Positions 35,138-43,865 of a DNA stretch of 64,000 bases are shown piece after piece. The notes beneath the pieces were generated by a model. It did not search any database, was not told the origin of the DNA, and worked only from the letters and a program-made list of their open reading frames with translations. Position 1 is the stretch's first letter. The number at the start of each line of letters is the position of its first letter. Both the position numbers and the translations under genes were made by a program. The DNA lies in NCBI RefSeq assembly GCF_008704495.1, contig NZ_CP023699.1, positions 8,246,001-8,310,000 of the forward strand, read 5' to 3'. This DNA comes from Streptomyces kanamyceticus. Lineage in GTDB: Bacteria; Actinomycetota; Actinomycetes; Streptomycetales; Streptomycetaceae.

Positions 35138-36054
35138 AGGAACGACTCACCGACGCGCTGTACGGGCTCGCCTGGAGCACCGTCAAGAAGCTGCCGGAGC
35201 CGGTCGCGGAGCGCCTGGGCAGGACCATCGCCGACACGGTCTGGAAGAAGCGCGGCAAGGGCGTCCTGCGCCTGGAGTCCAACCTCGCGCGCGTGGTGCC
35301 CGACGCCAGTCCGGAGCGCCTCGCCGAGCTCTCCAGGGCGGGCATGCGTTCCTACCTGCGCTACTGGATGGAGTCCTTCCGCCTGCCCTCCTGGAGCAAG
35401 GAGCGGGTCAGGGGCGGCTTCGACGTCAAGGACGTCCACCACCTCACCGACGGGCTCGCCTCCGACAAGGGCGTCATCATCGCCCTGCCGCACCTGGGCA
35501 ACTGGGACCTCGCGGGCGCCTGGGTCACCACCAAGCTGGAGACCCCCTTCACGACGGTCGCCGAGCGCCTCAAGCCCGAGACGCTGTACGACCGCTTCGT
35601 GGCCTACCGCGAGAGCCTGGGCATGGAGGTCCTGCCGCACACCGGCGGCTCCGCCTTCGGCACCCTCGCCCGCCGCCTGCGCGCGGGCGGCCTGGTCTGT
35701 CTCGTCGCCGACCGTGACCTGTCGTCCTCCGGAGTCGAGGTGAAGTTCTTCGGAGACACCGCCCGGATGCCCGCGGGGCCCGCGATGCTCGCCCAGCAGA
35801 CCGGCGCACTCTTGCTTCCCGTCACCCTCTGGTACGACGATTCGCCCGTCATGAAGGGCCGTGTCCACCCACCCATCGACGTCCCCGAGACAGGTACCAA
35901 GGCCGAGAAGACGTCAGTCATGACGCAGGCCCTGGCCGACGCCTTCGCCACGGGAATCGCCGACCATCCGGAGGACTGGCACATGCTGCAGCGTCTGTGG
36001 CTCGCCGACCTGGAACCCCGCCCCGACGAGGATCGGGCGGAGGGGCACTCGTGA
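35134..36054 (+). CDS. Phosphatidylinositol mannoside acyltransferase
   Basis: The 306-residue protein belongs to the HtrB/LpxL lysophospholipid acyltransferase family. Its catalytic H-x4-D is HLGNWD near residue 119, followed by the conserved DRDLSSSGVEVKFFGDTARMPAGPA region and glycine/Arg sites for acyl-CoA. In Mycobacterium the equivalent gene (Rv2611c, PatA) acylates the mannose of PIM. GTG 35134 overlaps the pgsA stop by 4 bp, and its own stop overlaps pimA by 4 bp, so the three proteins are coupled in translation. Confidence 0.9.
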   Translation: MKERLTDALYGLAWSTVKKLPEPVAERLGRTIADTVWKKRGKGVLRLESNLARVVPDASPERLAELSRAGMRSYLRYWMESFRLPSWSKERVRGGFDVKDVHHLTDGLASDKGVIIALPHLGNWDLAGAWVTTKLETPFTTVAERLKPETLYDRFVAYRESLGMEVLPHTGGSAFGTLARRLRAGGLVCLVADRDLSSSGVEVKFFGDTARMPAGPAMLAQQTGALLLPVTLWYDDSPVMKGRVHPPIDVPETGTKAEKTSVMTQALADAFATGIADHPEDWHMLQRLWLADLEPRPDEDRAEGHS

Positions 36055-37214
36055 GGATCGGCATCGTCTGCCCCTACTCCTGGGACGTGCCGGGCGGCGT
36101 CCAGTTCCACATCCGCGATCTGGCGGAGCACCTCATCCGCCTCGGGCACGAGGTCTCCGTCCTCGCTCCCGCCGATGACGAGACCCCGCTGCCGCCGTAC
36201 GTCGTGTCGGCGGGCCGGGCCGTTCCCGTGCCGTACAACGGCTCGGTCGCCCGGCTCAACTTCGGCTTCCTGTCGGCCGCGCGCGTACGCCGATGGCTGC
36301 ACGACGGCACGTTCGACGTCATCCACATCCACGAGCCCGCCTCGCCCTCGCTCGGCCTGCTCGCCTGCTGGGCCGCGCAGGGCCCGATCGTGGCGACGTT
36401 CCACACCTCCAACCCGCGCTCGCGGGCGATGATCGCCGCGTACCCGATCCTGCAGCCCGCCCTGGAGAAGATCAGCGCGCGCATCGCGGTGAGCGAGTAC
36501 GCGCGCCGGACCCTCGTCGAACACCTGGGCGGCGACGCGGTCGTCATCCCCAACGGCGTCGACGTCGGCTTCTTCGCCGAGGCCGAGCCCAAGCCCGAGT
36601 GGCAGGGGGAGACGATCGGCTTCATCGGCCGCATCGACGAGCCCCGCAAGGGGCTTCCGGTGCTGATGAAGGCCCTGCCGCAGATCTTCGCCGAGCGGCC
36701 GGACGCACGCCTCCTGGTGGCGGGCCGCGGCGACGAGGACGAGGCGGTGGCCTCCCTCCCCGCCGAACTGCGCTCCCGCGTCGAGTTCCTCGGCATGGTC
36801 AGCGACGAGGACAAGGCGCGGCTGCTGCGCAGCGTCGACCTGTACATCGCCCCGAACACCGGCGGCGAGAGCTTCGGGATCATCCTGGTCGAGGCGATGT
36901 CGGCGGGCGCCCCGGTGCTCGCCAGCGACCTGGACGCCTTCGCGCAGGTCCTCGACCAAGGCGCGGCGGGCGACCTGTTCACCAACGAGGACGCGGAATC
37001 CCTGGCCAAGGCAGCGGTGCGCCTCCTGGCCGACCCCGACCGCCGCACGGGCCTGCGCGACCGCGGCAGCGCCCACGTGCGCCGCTTCGACTGGTCGACG
37101 GTGGGCGCGGACATCCTCGCGGTCTACGAAACGGTGACGGACGGCGCGGCATCGGTGGCAGCGGACGAACGCACGGGCTTGCGGGCACGGTTCGGCTTGG
37201 CGCAGAAGAACTGA
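36051..37214 (+). CDS. pimA: Phosphatidylinositol alpha-mannosyltransferase, GT4 family
   Basis: This 387-residue glycosyltransferase matches PimA, which transfers mannose from GDP-mannose to phosphatidylinositol on the cytoplasmic face. The N-terminal GT-B half begins with IGIVCPYSWDVPGGVQFHI, the conserved PimA start including the GGVQ phosphate-binding loop. The C-terminal half has IGFIGRIDEPRKGLPVL and the E-x7-E motif GGESFGIILVEAMSAG. GTG 36051 overlaps the acyltransferase stop. The order pgsA-acyltransferase-pimA is the same as in M. tuberculosis. Confidence 0.93.
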   Translation: MRIGIVCPYSWDVPGGVQFHIRDLAEHLIRLGHEVSVLAPADDETPLPPYVVSAGRAVPVPYNGSVARLNFGFLSAARVRRWLHDGTFDVIHIHEPASPSLGLLACWAAQGPIVATFHTSNPRSRAMIAAYPILQPALEKISARIAVSEYARRTLVEHLGGDAVVIPNGVDVGFFAEAEPKPEWQGETIGFIGRIDEPRKGLPVLMKALPQIFAERPDARLLVAGRGDEDEAVASLPAELRSRVEFLGMVSDEDKARLLRSVDLYIAPNTGGESFGIILVEAMSAGAPVLASDLDAFAQVLDQGAAGDLFTNEDAESLAKAAVRLLADPDRRTGLRDRGSAHVRRFDWSTVGADILAVYETVTDGAASVAADERTGLRARFGLAQKN

Positions 37215-37528
37215 GACACGCGGACTGACCGATCGGACTCTGAATTCTCGGGCCAGGCTGGCCAGCCTGGCCGTGTTCCAGGGACGCTGCCCCAATCCAG
37301 CCCGCTCGCTCGTTCGGGGCGAGGGGCCCCAAATTCAGCCCGCTCGCCTGTTCGGGGCGAGGGGCCCCAAACTCAGCCCGCTCGCCCGTTCGGGGCAAGG
37401 GGGCCCACATTCAGCCCGTCCGGCGTTTGAGGACTGGGGGCCCGGGGGCGAAGCCCCGAAACAGCAGCCACGGGTGCCCCAACCCCGAACCCGGTCCAAG
37501 GCGCCCCCGCCCGGTACCCTTGCGGCCC
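37215..37528. other. Gene-free stretch holding tandem and interspersed repeats
   Basis: The 314 bases between pimA and the next gene contain no convincing coding region. They hold the four-unit repeat at 37289-37438 and a TACCCT -10 element at 37515-37520 next to the following GTG. Confidence 0.7.
37289..37438 (+). repeat. Four tandem units of 37-38 bp
   Basis: Units start at 37289, 37326, 37364 and 37402. The first three share GCCCCAA, CAGCCCGCTCGC and GTTCGGGGC; the fourth is diverged and becomes CAGCCCGTCCGGCGTTTGAG, the hallmark of a common Streptomyces intergenic repeat also seen at 54571. Confidence 0.85.
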
Positions 37529-37531
37529 GTG
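37515..37531 (+). promoter_or_regulatory. Probable leaderless -10 element
   Basis: TACCCT at 37515-37520 lies 8 nt before GTG 37529, with no Shine-Dalgarno sequence. Confidence 0.45.
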
Positions 37532-38074
37532 ACCTCCACTCTGATCTGGATCGCAGCAGCCCTCTTCGCGATCGGCCTCTACCTGAGCTGGACCGCGGGC
37601 CGCCTCGACCGCCTGCACGCGCGCATCGACGCGGCCCGCGCCGCCCTCGACGCGCAACTGCTGCGCCGCGCCTCGGTCGCCCAGGAACTGGCCACGTCCG
37701 GAGTGCTCGACCCCGCCGCCTCGATCGTGCTCTACGAGGCGGCGCACGCGGCACGCCAGGCGGAGGAGGAGCAGCGGGAGGTCGCCGAGAGCGAGTTGAG
37801 CCAGGCGCTGCGGGCCATCTTCGGTGAGATCGGTCAGGTCGAGGCGCTGCGCGAGGCACCCGGCGGCGACGAGGCGGCGACCGAACTGGCCGCGGCGGTA
37901 CGCAGGGTGCCGATGGCCAGGCGCTTCCACAACGACGCGGTGCGCGCGGCCAGGGCGCTGCGCAGGCACCGCAAGGTCCGCTGGTTCCGCCTCGCGGGGC
38001 ACGCGCCGTTCCCGATGGCGTTCGAGATGGACGACGAACCGCCGGTGGCACTGGCGGACCGGGCGACCGCGTAA
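37529..38074 (+). CDS. LemA-like single-span membrane protein
   Basis: The 181-residue product has one N-terminal membrane helix (LIWIAAALFAIGLYLSW) followed by a long charged, Ala-rich helical region, as in LemA-type proteins: helices with LHARIDAARAALDAQLLRRASVAQEL and a later PMARRFHNDAVRAARALRRHRKVRWFRLAGH resembling the LemA C-terminal signature of a phenylalanine-asparagine motif. The role is unknown. GTG 37529 has no ribosome site, with TACCCT ending 8 nt upstream, which suggests a leaderless mRNA. Confidence 0.72.
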   Translation: MTSTLIWIAAALFAIGLYLSWTAGRLDRLHARIDAARAALDAQLLRRASVAQELATSGVLDPAASIVLYEAAHAARQAEEEQREVAESELSQALRAIFGEIGQVEALREAPGGDEAATELAAAVRRVPMARRFHNDAVRAARALRRHRKVRWFRLAGHAPFPMAFEMDDEPPVALADRATA

Positions 38075-38228
38075 CCAAAAGCGCAGGTCGGCACGGCCAA
38101 GCACGGCGCTGACCAGCCACGTCCCCGGAAAATGAGCCACCGGTCACCCATTGGCCCTTGCTGTGGACTGGTGCCCGGGAGTTTCCTCGGAGCTGCAGAA
38201 GCCGTCTTCAGCGAGCGAGGTCAACTCC

Positions 38229-39143
38229 GTGTCCAGCACCCCCTCCAGCAGCAACCTGACGCCCGAGATCGGCACCGCGCGCGTGAAGCGCGGCATGGCC
38301 GAGCAGCTCAAGGGCGGCGTGATCATGGACGTCGTCAACGCCGAGCAGGCGAAGATAGCCGAGGACGCCGGTGCCGTCGCCGTCATGGCGCTGGAGCGGG
38401 TGCCCGCCGACATCCGCAAGGACGGCGGCGTCGCCCGAATGTCCGACCCGAACATGATCGAAGAGATCATCGAGGCCGTCTCCATCCCGGTCATGGCGAA
38501 GTCCCGCATCGGCCACTTCGTCGAGGCCCAGGTGCTCCAGTCCCTCGGTGTCGACTACATCGACGAGTCCGAGGTCCTCACCCCGGCCGACGAGGTCAAC
38601 CACAGCGACAAGTTCGCGTTCACGACCCCGTTCGTCTGTGGCGCCACCAACCTGGGCGAGGCCCTGCGCCGCATCGCCGAGGGCGCGGCCATGATCCGCT
38701 CCAAGGGCGAGGCCGGCACGGGCAACGTCGTCGAGGCGGTCCGCCACCTGCGCCAGATCAAGAACGAGATCGCCAAGCTGCGCGGCTTCGACAACAACGA
38801 GCTGTACGCCGCGGCCAAGGACCTCCGCGCCCCCTACGAGCTGGTCAAGGAGACCGCCGAGCTCGGCAAGCTCCCCGTGGTCCTCTTCTCCGCCGGTGGC
38901 GTCGCCACCCCCGCCGACGCCGCCCTGATGCGTCAGCTCGGCGCCGAGGGCGTCTTCGTCGGCTCCGGCATCTTCAAGTCGGGCGACCCGGCCAAGCGCG
39001 CCGCCGCGATCGTGAAGGCGACCACCTTCTTCGACGACCCGAAGATCATCGCGGACGCCTCCCGCAACCTCGGCGAGGCCATGGTCGGCATCAACTGCGA
39101 CACCCTGCCGGAGACCGAGCGCTACGCGAACCGGGGCTGGTGA
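38229..39143 (+). CDS. pdxS: Pyridoxal 5'-phosphate synthase lyase subunit
   Basis: PdxS builds PLP from ribose 5-phosphate, glyceraldehyde 3-phosphate and ammonia supplied by PdxT. The 304-residue TIM barrel shows the two catalytic lysine loops, [11 protein letters not shown] and [12 protein letters not shown], and the conserved [19 protein letters not shown]. The start is GTG 38229, agreeing with the family's variable N-terminus ([23 protein letters not shown]). pdxT starts at the last base of the stop codon, so the subunits are coupled. Confidence 0.96.
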   Translation: MSSTPSSSNLTPEIGTARVKRGMAEQLKGGVIMDVVNAEQAKIAEDAGAVAVMALERVPADIRKDGGVARMSDPNMIEEIIEAVSIPVMAKSRIGHFVEAQVLQSLGVDYIDESEVLTPADEVNHSDKFAFTTPFVCGATNLGEALRRIAEGAAMIRSKGEAGTGNVVEAVRHLRQIKNEIAKLRGFDNNELYAAAKDLRAPYELVKETAELGKLPVVLFSAGGVATPADAALMRQLGAEGVFVGSGIFKSGDPAKRAAAIVKATTFFDDPKIIADASRNLGEAMVGINCDTLPETERYANRGW

Positions 39144-39748
39144 TGACCTCTCCCGTAGTGGGCGTCCTCGCCCTTCAGGGGGACGTACGGGAGCACCTGA
39201 TCGCTCTGGCCTCGGCGGACGCCGTGGCCAGGCCGGTCCGGCGTCCCGAGGAGCTCGCCGAGGTGGAAGGGCTGGTCATCCCCGGCGGCGAGTCCACCAC
39301 CATCTCCAAGCTGGCCACCCTCTTCGGCCTCCTGGAGCCCCTTCGCGCGCGCGTGCGGGACGGCATGCCCGTCTACGGCACCTGCGCGGGCATGATCATG
39401 CTCGCCGACAAGATCCTCGACCCGCGTTCGGGCCAGGAGACGGTGGGCGGCATCGACATGATCGTGCGACGCAACGCCTTCGGCAGGCAGAACGAGTCCT
39501 TCGAGGCGTCCGTCGCCGTCAACGGAGTGGCCGGTGACCCCGTGGAGGGTGTCTTCATCCGGGCCCCCTGGGTGGAGTCGGTCGGTGCCGAGGTCGACGT
39601 GCTCGCCGAGCACGAGGGCCACATCGTCGCCGTACGCCAGGGCAACGCCCTCGCCACCTCGTTCCACCCCGAGTTGACGGGCGACCACCGAATCCACGCG
39701 TTGTTCGTGGACATGGTGCGAGGGAACGGGCGCGCGGGATCCTTGTAG
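39143..39748 (+). CDS. pdxT: Pyridoxal 5'-phosphate synthase glutaminase subunit
   Basis: The 201-residue class I glutamine amidotransferase releases ammonia for PdxS. The nucleophile cysteine is in VYGTCAGMI near residue 79, and the His-Glu pair is in TSFHPEL near 174. The oxyanion-strand motif [10 protein letters not shown] is also present. ATG 39143 overlaps the pdxS stop (TGATG). An 80-bp gap leads to the yebC gene. Confidence 0.96.
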   Translation: MTSPVVGVLALQGDVREHLIALASADAVARPVRRPEELAEVEGLVIPGGESTTISKLATLFGLLEPLRARVRDGMPVYGTCAGMIMLADKILDPRSGQETVGGIDMIVRRNAFGRQNESFEASVAVNGVAGDPVEGVFIRAPWVESVGAEVDVLAEHEGHIVAVRQGNALATSFHPELTGDHRIHALFVDMVRGNGRAGSL

Positions 39749-39827
39749 GATCTCGTGGGATCCCCCGGGGCCTTAAGGTCTGGGAGAGTTCGTACTGGTT
39801 GTTGGGTAACGCGAAGGAGACAGGCAG

Positions 39828-40580
39828 ATGTCCGGCCACTCTAAATGGGCTACGACGAAGCACAAGAAGGCCGTGATCGACGCCAAGCGCGGCAAGCTCT
39901 TCGCGAAGATGATCAAGAACATCGAGGTGGCGGCCCGCACCGGTGGGGCTGACATCTCGGGTAACCCGACCCTCTTCGACGCCATCCAGAAGGCCAAGAA
40001 GAGCTCGGTCCCGAACAAGAACATCGACTCCGCGGTCAAGCGCGGCGCCGGTCTCGAGGCCGGTGGCGCCGACTACGAGACGATCATGTACGAGGGCTAC
40101 GGCCCGAACGGCGTCGCGGTGCTCATCGAGTGCCTCACCGACAACCGCAACCGCGCCGCCTCCGACGTGCGCGTCGCCATGACGCGCAACGGCGGCTCGA
40201 TGGCCGACCCGGGTTCCGTCTCGTACCTCTTCAACCGCAAGGGCGTCGTGATCGTCCCCAAGGGCGAGCTGTCCGAGGACGACGTCCTGGGCGCAGTCCT
40301 GGACGCGGGCGCCGAAGAGGTCAACGACCTCGGCGAGTCCTTCGAGGTCCTCTCCGAGGCCACCGACATGGTCGCGGTCCGCACCGCGCTCCAGGACGCC
40401 GGCATCGAGTACGACTCGGCCGACGCCAACTTCGTCCCGACCATGCAGGTCGAGCTGGACGAAGAGGGCGCGCGGAAGATCTTCAAGCTGATCGACGCGC
40501 TCGAGGACAGCGACGACGTACAGAACGTCTTCGCCAACTTCGACGTCTCCGACGAGGTCATGGCGCAGGTCGACGCGTAA
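39828..40580 (+). CDS. yebC: YebC/PmpR-family DNA-binding regulator
   Basis: The 250-residue protein begins with the invariant [27 protein letters not shown] and continues with [13 protein letters not shown] and the acidic middle domain typical of the family. Members bind DNA as transcription regulators, and some have recently been linked to relief of ribosome stalling; the role in Streptomyces is not established. GAAGGAGA precedes the ATG. It precedes ruvCAB here as in many bacteria and is followed by a terminator. Confidence 0.95.
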   Translation: MSGHSKWATTKHKKAVIDAKRGKLFAKMIKNIEVAARTGGADISGNPTLFDAIQKAKKSSVPNKNIDSAVKRGAGLEAGGADYETIMYEGYGPNGVAVLIECLTDNRNRAASDVRVAMTRNGGSMADPGSVSYLFNRKGVVIVPKGELSEDDVLGAVLDAGAEEVNDLGESFEVLSEATDMVAVRTALQDAGIEYDSADANFVPTMQVELDEEGARKIFKLIDALEDSDDVQNVFANFDVSDEVMAQVDA

Positions 40581-40602
40581 GCCGTTCCCCTTGGGGACAC
40601 GA

Positions 40603-40635
40603 ACGGGCCGACGGGACACGCCCCCGTCGGCCCGT
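40603..40635 (+). terminator. Terminator after yebC
   Basis: A 13-bp perfect stem (40603-40615 with 40623-40635) and 7-nt loop lie 23 bp after the stop, separating yebC from ruvC. Confidence 0.78.
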
Positions 40636-40689
40636 CGCGTTGTCAGAGGGACCCGATAGCCTGCACAGACAGGCGATGGGAGGGGCTGC

Positions 40690-41310
40690 GTGCGCGTATT
40701 GGGGGTCGACCCGGGGCTGACCCGGTGCGGTGTGGGGGTCGTCGACGGAGTCGCGGGCCGCCCGCTGACCATGCGCGGGGTCGGCGTCGTCCGCACCCCG
40801 CCGGACGCCGAGTTGGGCCACCGTCTGGTGGCCATCGAGCAGGGCATCGAGCAGTGGCTCGACGAGCACGACCCCGAAGTCCTCGCCGTCGAGCGCGTGT
40901 TCAGCCAGCACAACGTGCGCACGGTCATGGGCACCGCCCAGGCGAGCGCCGTCGCCATGCTCTGCGCGTCGCGGCGCGGCATCCCCGTCGCCCTGCACAC
41001 CCCCAGCGAGGTCAAGGCCGCCGTCACCGGCAGCGGCCGCGCCGACAAGGCCCAGGTCGGAGCCATGGTCACCCGCCTCCTGCGGCTCGACGCGCCCCCC
41101 AAGCCCGCCGACGCCGCGGACGCCCTCGCTCTGGCCATCTGTCACATCTGGCGCGCCCCCGCGCAGAACCGCCTCCAGCAGGCCGTCGCCCAGAACCGTC
41201 TCCAACAGGCCGCGGCCCTGCACGCGTCGAAGACCGCGGCAGCCAAGACCGCCGCGTCCAGGACCGCGGCAGCCAAAACCTCCACAGCACAGAAAGGCCG
41301 TACCGCATGA
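40690..41310 (+). CDS. ruvC: Holliday junction resolvase RuvC
   Basis: RuvC cuts Holliday junctions loaded on RuvAB. The catalytic aspartate is in [11 protein letters not shown], the glutamate in [11 protein letters not shown], and the last acidic pair in [14 protein letters not shown]. The core ends near residue 155; the remaining ~50 residues are an unusual tail with AQNRLQQA repeated twice and then four (A/S)KTAA-like units, Lys/Ala rich and probably disordered. GTG 40690 follows GGGAGGGG. The stop overlaps ruvA as ATGA. Confidence 0.95.
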   Translation: MRVLGVDPGLTRCGVGVVDGVAGRPLTMRGVGVVRTPPDAELGHRLVAIEQGIEQWLDEHDPEVLAVERVFSQHNVRTVMGTAQASAVAMLCASRRGIPVALHTPSEVKAAVTGSGRADKAQVGAMVTRLLRLDAPPKPADAADALALAICHIWRAPAQNRLQQAVAQNRLQQAAALHASKTAAAKTAASRTAAAKTSTAQKGRTA

Positions 41311-41915
41311 TCGCCTTCGTCAGCGGCCCCGTAGCCGCCCTCGCCCCCGATGCCGCGGTGGTCGAGGTCGGCGGCATCGGCATGGCCGTCCAGTGCGCGC
41401 CGAACACGCTCTCCACCCTCCGCGTCGGCCAGCAGACCAAGCTGGCCACCTCCCTGGTCGTACGGGAGGACTCCCTGACGCTGTACGGCTTCGCGGACGA
41501 CGACGAGCGCCAGACCTTCGAGCTCCTGCAGACCGCGAGCGGCGTCGGGCCGCGCCTGGCGCAGGCCATGCTCGCCGTGCACAGCCCGGACGCGCTGCGC
41601 CGCGCGGTCGCCACCGGCGACGAGAAGGCCCTCACGGCCGTCCCCGGCATCGGCAAGAAGGGCGCCCAGAAGCTCCTCCTGGAGTACAAGGACCGCCTGG
41701 GCGAGCCGCTCGGCACCGGCGGGCCCGCGATCGGCAAGGCCGTCACCGCGGGCTGGCACGATCAGCTGCACGCCGCGCTGATCGGCCTCGGGTACGCCAC
41801 GCGCGAGGCCGACGAGGCCGTCGCCGTCGTCACCCCGCAGGCCGAGGCCATGGAGTCGCCGCAGGTGGGCCAGCTCCTGAAGGCCGCGCTCCAGACCCTG
41901 AACCGCACCCGCTAG
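41307..41915 (+). CDS. ruvA: Holliday junction DNA helicase subunit RuvA
   Basis: RuvA binds four-way junctions and recruits the RuvB motor. The 202-residue protein has the OB-fold domain I ([25 protein letters not shown]), two helix-hairpin-helix motifs ([11 protein letters not shown] and [11 protein letters not shown]) and a C-terminal domain III that contacts RuvB ([15 protein letters not shown]). ATG 41307 overlaps the ruvC stop by 4 bp. ruvB follows after 51 bp. Confidence 0.96.
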   Translation: MIAFVSGPVAALAPDAAVVEVGGIGMAVQCAPNTLSTLRVGQQTKLATSLVVREDSLTLYGFADDDERQTFELLQTASGVGPRLAQAMLAVHSPDALRRAVATGDEKALTAVPGIGKKGAQKLLLEYKDRLGEPLGTGGPAIGKAVTAGWHDQLHAALIGLGYATREADEAVAVVTPQAEAMESPQVGQLLKAALQTLNRTR

Positions 41916-41966
41916 CCCATCCACACCCGCCTGCCACCCCCTGAACCGCATCGCGAGGCACACCGC

Positions 41967-43040
41967 ATGAACTGGGACGACACGACCGACGAAGCTGCCG
42001 ACGCGGCCGAGCGGCTCGTCGGTGCGTCCGCCGACGGCGAGGACCAGGCCGTCGAGGCCGCCCTGCGCCCCAAGGACCTGGGCGAGTTCATCGGCCAGGA
42101 GAAGGTCCGCGAGCAGCTCGACCTGGTGCTGCGCGCCGCCCGCGCGCGGGGCGCCACCGCCGACCACGTCCTGCTCTCCGGCGCCCCCGGCCTCGGCAAG
42201 ACGACCCTCTCGATGATCATCGCCGCCGAGATGGGCGCCCCGATCCGCATCACCAGCGGCCCCGCCATCCAGCACGCGGGCGACCTCGCCGCGATCCTCT
42301 CCTCCCTCCAGGAGGGCGAGGTCCTCTTCCTCGACGAGATCCACCGGATGTCGCGGCCCGCCGAGGAAATGCTCTACATGGCCATGGAGGACTTCCGCGT
42401 CGACGTGATCGTCGGCAAGGGCCCCGGCGCCACCGCCATCCCGCTCGAACTGCCGCCCTTCACCCTGGTCGGCGCCACCACGCGCGCGGGCCTGCTGCCG
42501 CCGCCGCTGCGCGACCGCTTCGGCTTCACCGCGCACATGGAGTTCTACGAGCCCGCCGAGCTGGAGCGGGTCGTGCACCGCTCCGCCCAGCTCCTGGACG
42601 TGGAGATCGACCCGGCGGGGGCCGCCGAGATCGCCGGGCGTTCGCGCGGCACGCCCCGCATCGCCAACCGCCTCCTGCGCCGTGTGCGCGACTACGCCCA
42701 GGTCAAGGCCGACGGCGAGATCAACCGCGACATCGCCGGCGCGGCCCTCGCGGTCTACGAGGTGGACGAGCGCGGCCTGGACCGTCTCGACCGGGCCGTC
42801 CTGGAGGCCCTGCTCAAGCTGTTCGGCGGCGGTCCCGTCGGCCTGTCGACGCTCGCGGTCGCGGTGGGGGAGGAGCGCGAGACGGTCGAGGAGGTGGCGG
42901 AGCCCTTCCTGGTACGGGAGGGTCTGCTGGCCCGCACCCCGCGCGGCCGCGTCGCCACCCCCGCGGCATGGGCGCACCTCGGCCTGGTGCCCCCGCGGCA
43001 GACGGGCGGAAAGGGACAACAGGACCTGTTCGGGGCGTGA
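41967..43040 (+). CDS. ruvB: Holliday junction DNA helicase motor RuvB
   Basis: RuvB is the AAA+ ATPase that drives branch migration. The 357-residue protein has Walker [10 protein letters not shown] near residue 74, Walker [10 protein letters not shown] near 124, sensor 1 [11 protein letters not shown] and the arginine finger in PLRDRFG, followed by the winged-helix C-terminal domain. The acidic N-terminus is typical. It closes the ruvCAB operon. Confidence 0.97.
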   Translation: MNWDDTTDEAADAAERLVGASADGEDQAVEAALRPKDLGEFIGQEKVREQLDLVLRAARARGATADHVLLSGAPGLGKTTLSMIIAAEMGAPIRITSGPAIQHAGDLAAILSSLQEGEVLFLDEIHRMSRPAEEMLYMAMEDFRVDVIVGKGPGATAIPLELPPFTLVGATTRAGLLPPPLRDRFGFTAHMEFYEPAELERVVHRSAQLLDVEIDPAGAAEIAGRSRGTPRIANRLLRRVRDYAQVKADGEINRDIAGAALAVYEVDERGLDRLDRAVLEALLKLFGGGPVGLSTLAVAVGEERETVEEVAEPFLVREGLLARTPRGRVATPAAWAHLGLVPPRQTGGKGQQDLFGA

Positions 43041-43237
43041 TCTTGGCGAGACAGCGCCGTGAGTGAAGCAGAACGGCGCGGAGAGTCGACCCCTCAGGAA
43101 CTGCGGTGCCATGCTGAGCGTTGTTCGTTAGGCGCGGACTCGCTTAGACTCCGCCGATGCCGCCTTTGCGGGCGGCGTGCCCACCCCCATCCCAATGGCC
43201 GCTTACCTGCGCGGTCGTGCGAAGGAAACTCCGTCCC

Positions 43238-43699
43238 GTGAATATCGTGACCCTCCTCCCGTTCATCGTGCTCATCGGGGCCATGTTCCTGATGACCCGC
43301 TCGGCCAAGAAGAAGCAGCAGGCCGCGGCGTCGATGCGTAACGAGATGCAGCCCGGCACCGGCATCCGCACGATCGGGGGCATGTACGCCACCGTCAAGG
43401 AGGTCCACGACGAAGCCGTCCTCCTTGAGGTGGCCCCCGGTGTCCACGCGGTGTACGCGAAGAACTCGATCGGCGCCGTCCTCGACGACGACGAGTACAA
43501 CCGCATCGTGCACGGCACCGAGGACGACCTGAACGAGGATGCCCCCGTCGTCCCTGACGACGCCTCCTCCCTGACCGAGACCGACGAGCCCGCCGACGCT
43601 TCCGACGACTCGCGCATCGACCTCGGCAAGAAGGACGCGGCCGCCGAGGCCGACGAAGCGCAGCCGAAGAAGACCGACGGCGAGTCCGACGCGAAGTAG
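43238..43699 (+). CDS. yajC: Preprotein translocase accessory subunit YajC
   Basis: YajC joins SecD and SecF in the holotranslocon accessory complex. The 153-residue product has one N-terminal membrane helix (IVTLLPFIVLIGAMFLM), the family motif RPQKK-like TRSAKKKQQ, and GIRTIGGMYATVKEVHDEAVLLEVAPG. A long acidic C-terminal tail (Asp/Glu/Ala rich) goes beyond the usual ~110 residues. GTG 43238 follows GAAGGAAA. It is the first gene of the yajC-secD-secF-apt-relA group. Confidence 0.93.
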   Translation: MNIVTLLPFIVLIGAMFLMTRSAKKKQQAAASMRNEMQPGTGIRTIGGMYATVKEVHDEAVLLEVAPGVHAVYAKNSIGAVLDDDEYNRIVHGTEDDLNEDAPVVPDDASSLTETDEPADASDDSRIDLGKKDAAAEADEAQPKKTDGESDAK

Positions 43700-43705
43700 T
43701 CACGA

Positions 43706-43748
43706 CCGGGGACCGCGGTGCGCGCCGCTCGCGTGCCGCGGTCCCCGG
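43706..43748 (+). terminator. Hairpin between yajC and secD
   Basis: A 13-bp perfect stem (43706-43718 with 43736-43748) and 17-nt loop lie 6 bp after yajC. It may be a terminator or a partial attenuator that lowers secD expression. Confidence 0.6.
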
Positions 43749-43865
43749 ATCACGTGGTACTTCACGCCGAGTCTCGACACCACTTCATGGCCGCCCGCCC
43801 GGGACCTCCTCGCACGGTAAGGGGGCAGACCGGATGTCGGGCGGTTGGACAGGGAGAACGAGAAG

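Noticed and set aside
43041..43237. Separate small genes between ruvB and yajC
   Set aside because: Short frames here have no ribosome site and no codon bias consistent with a coding region.
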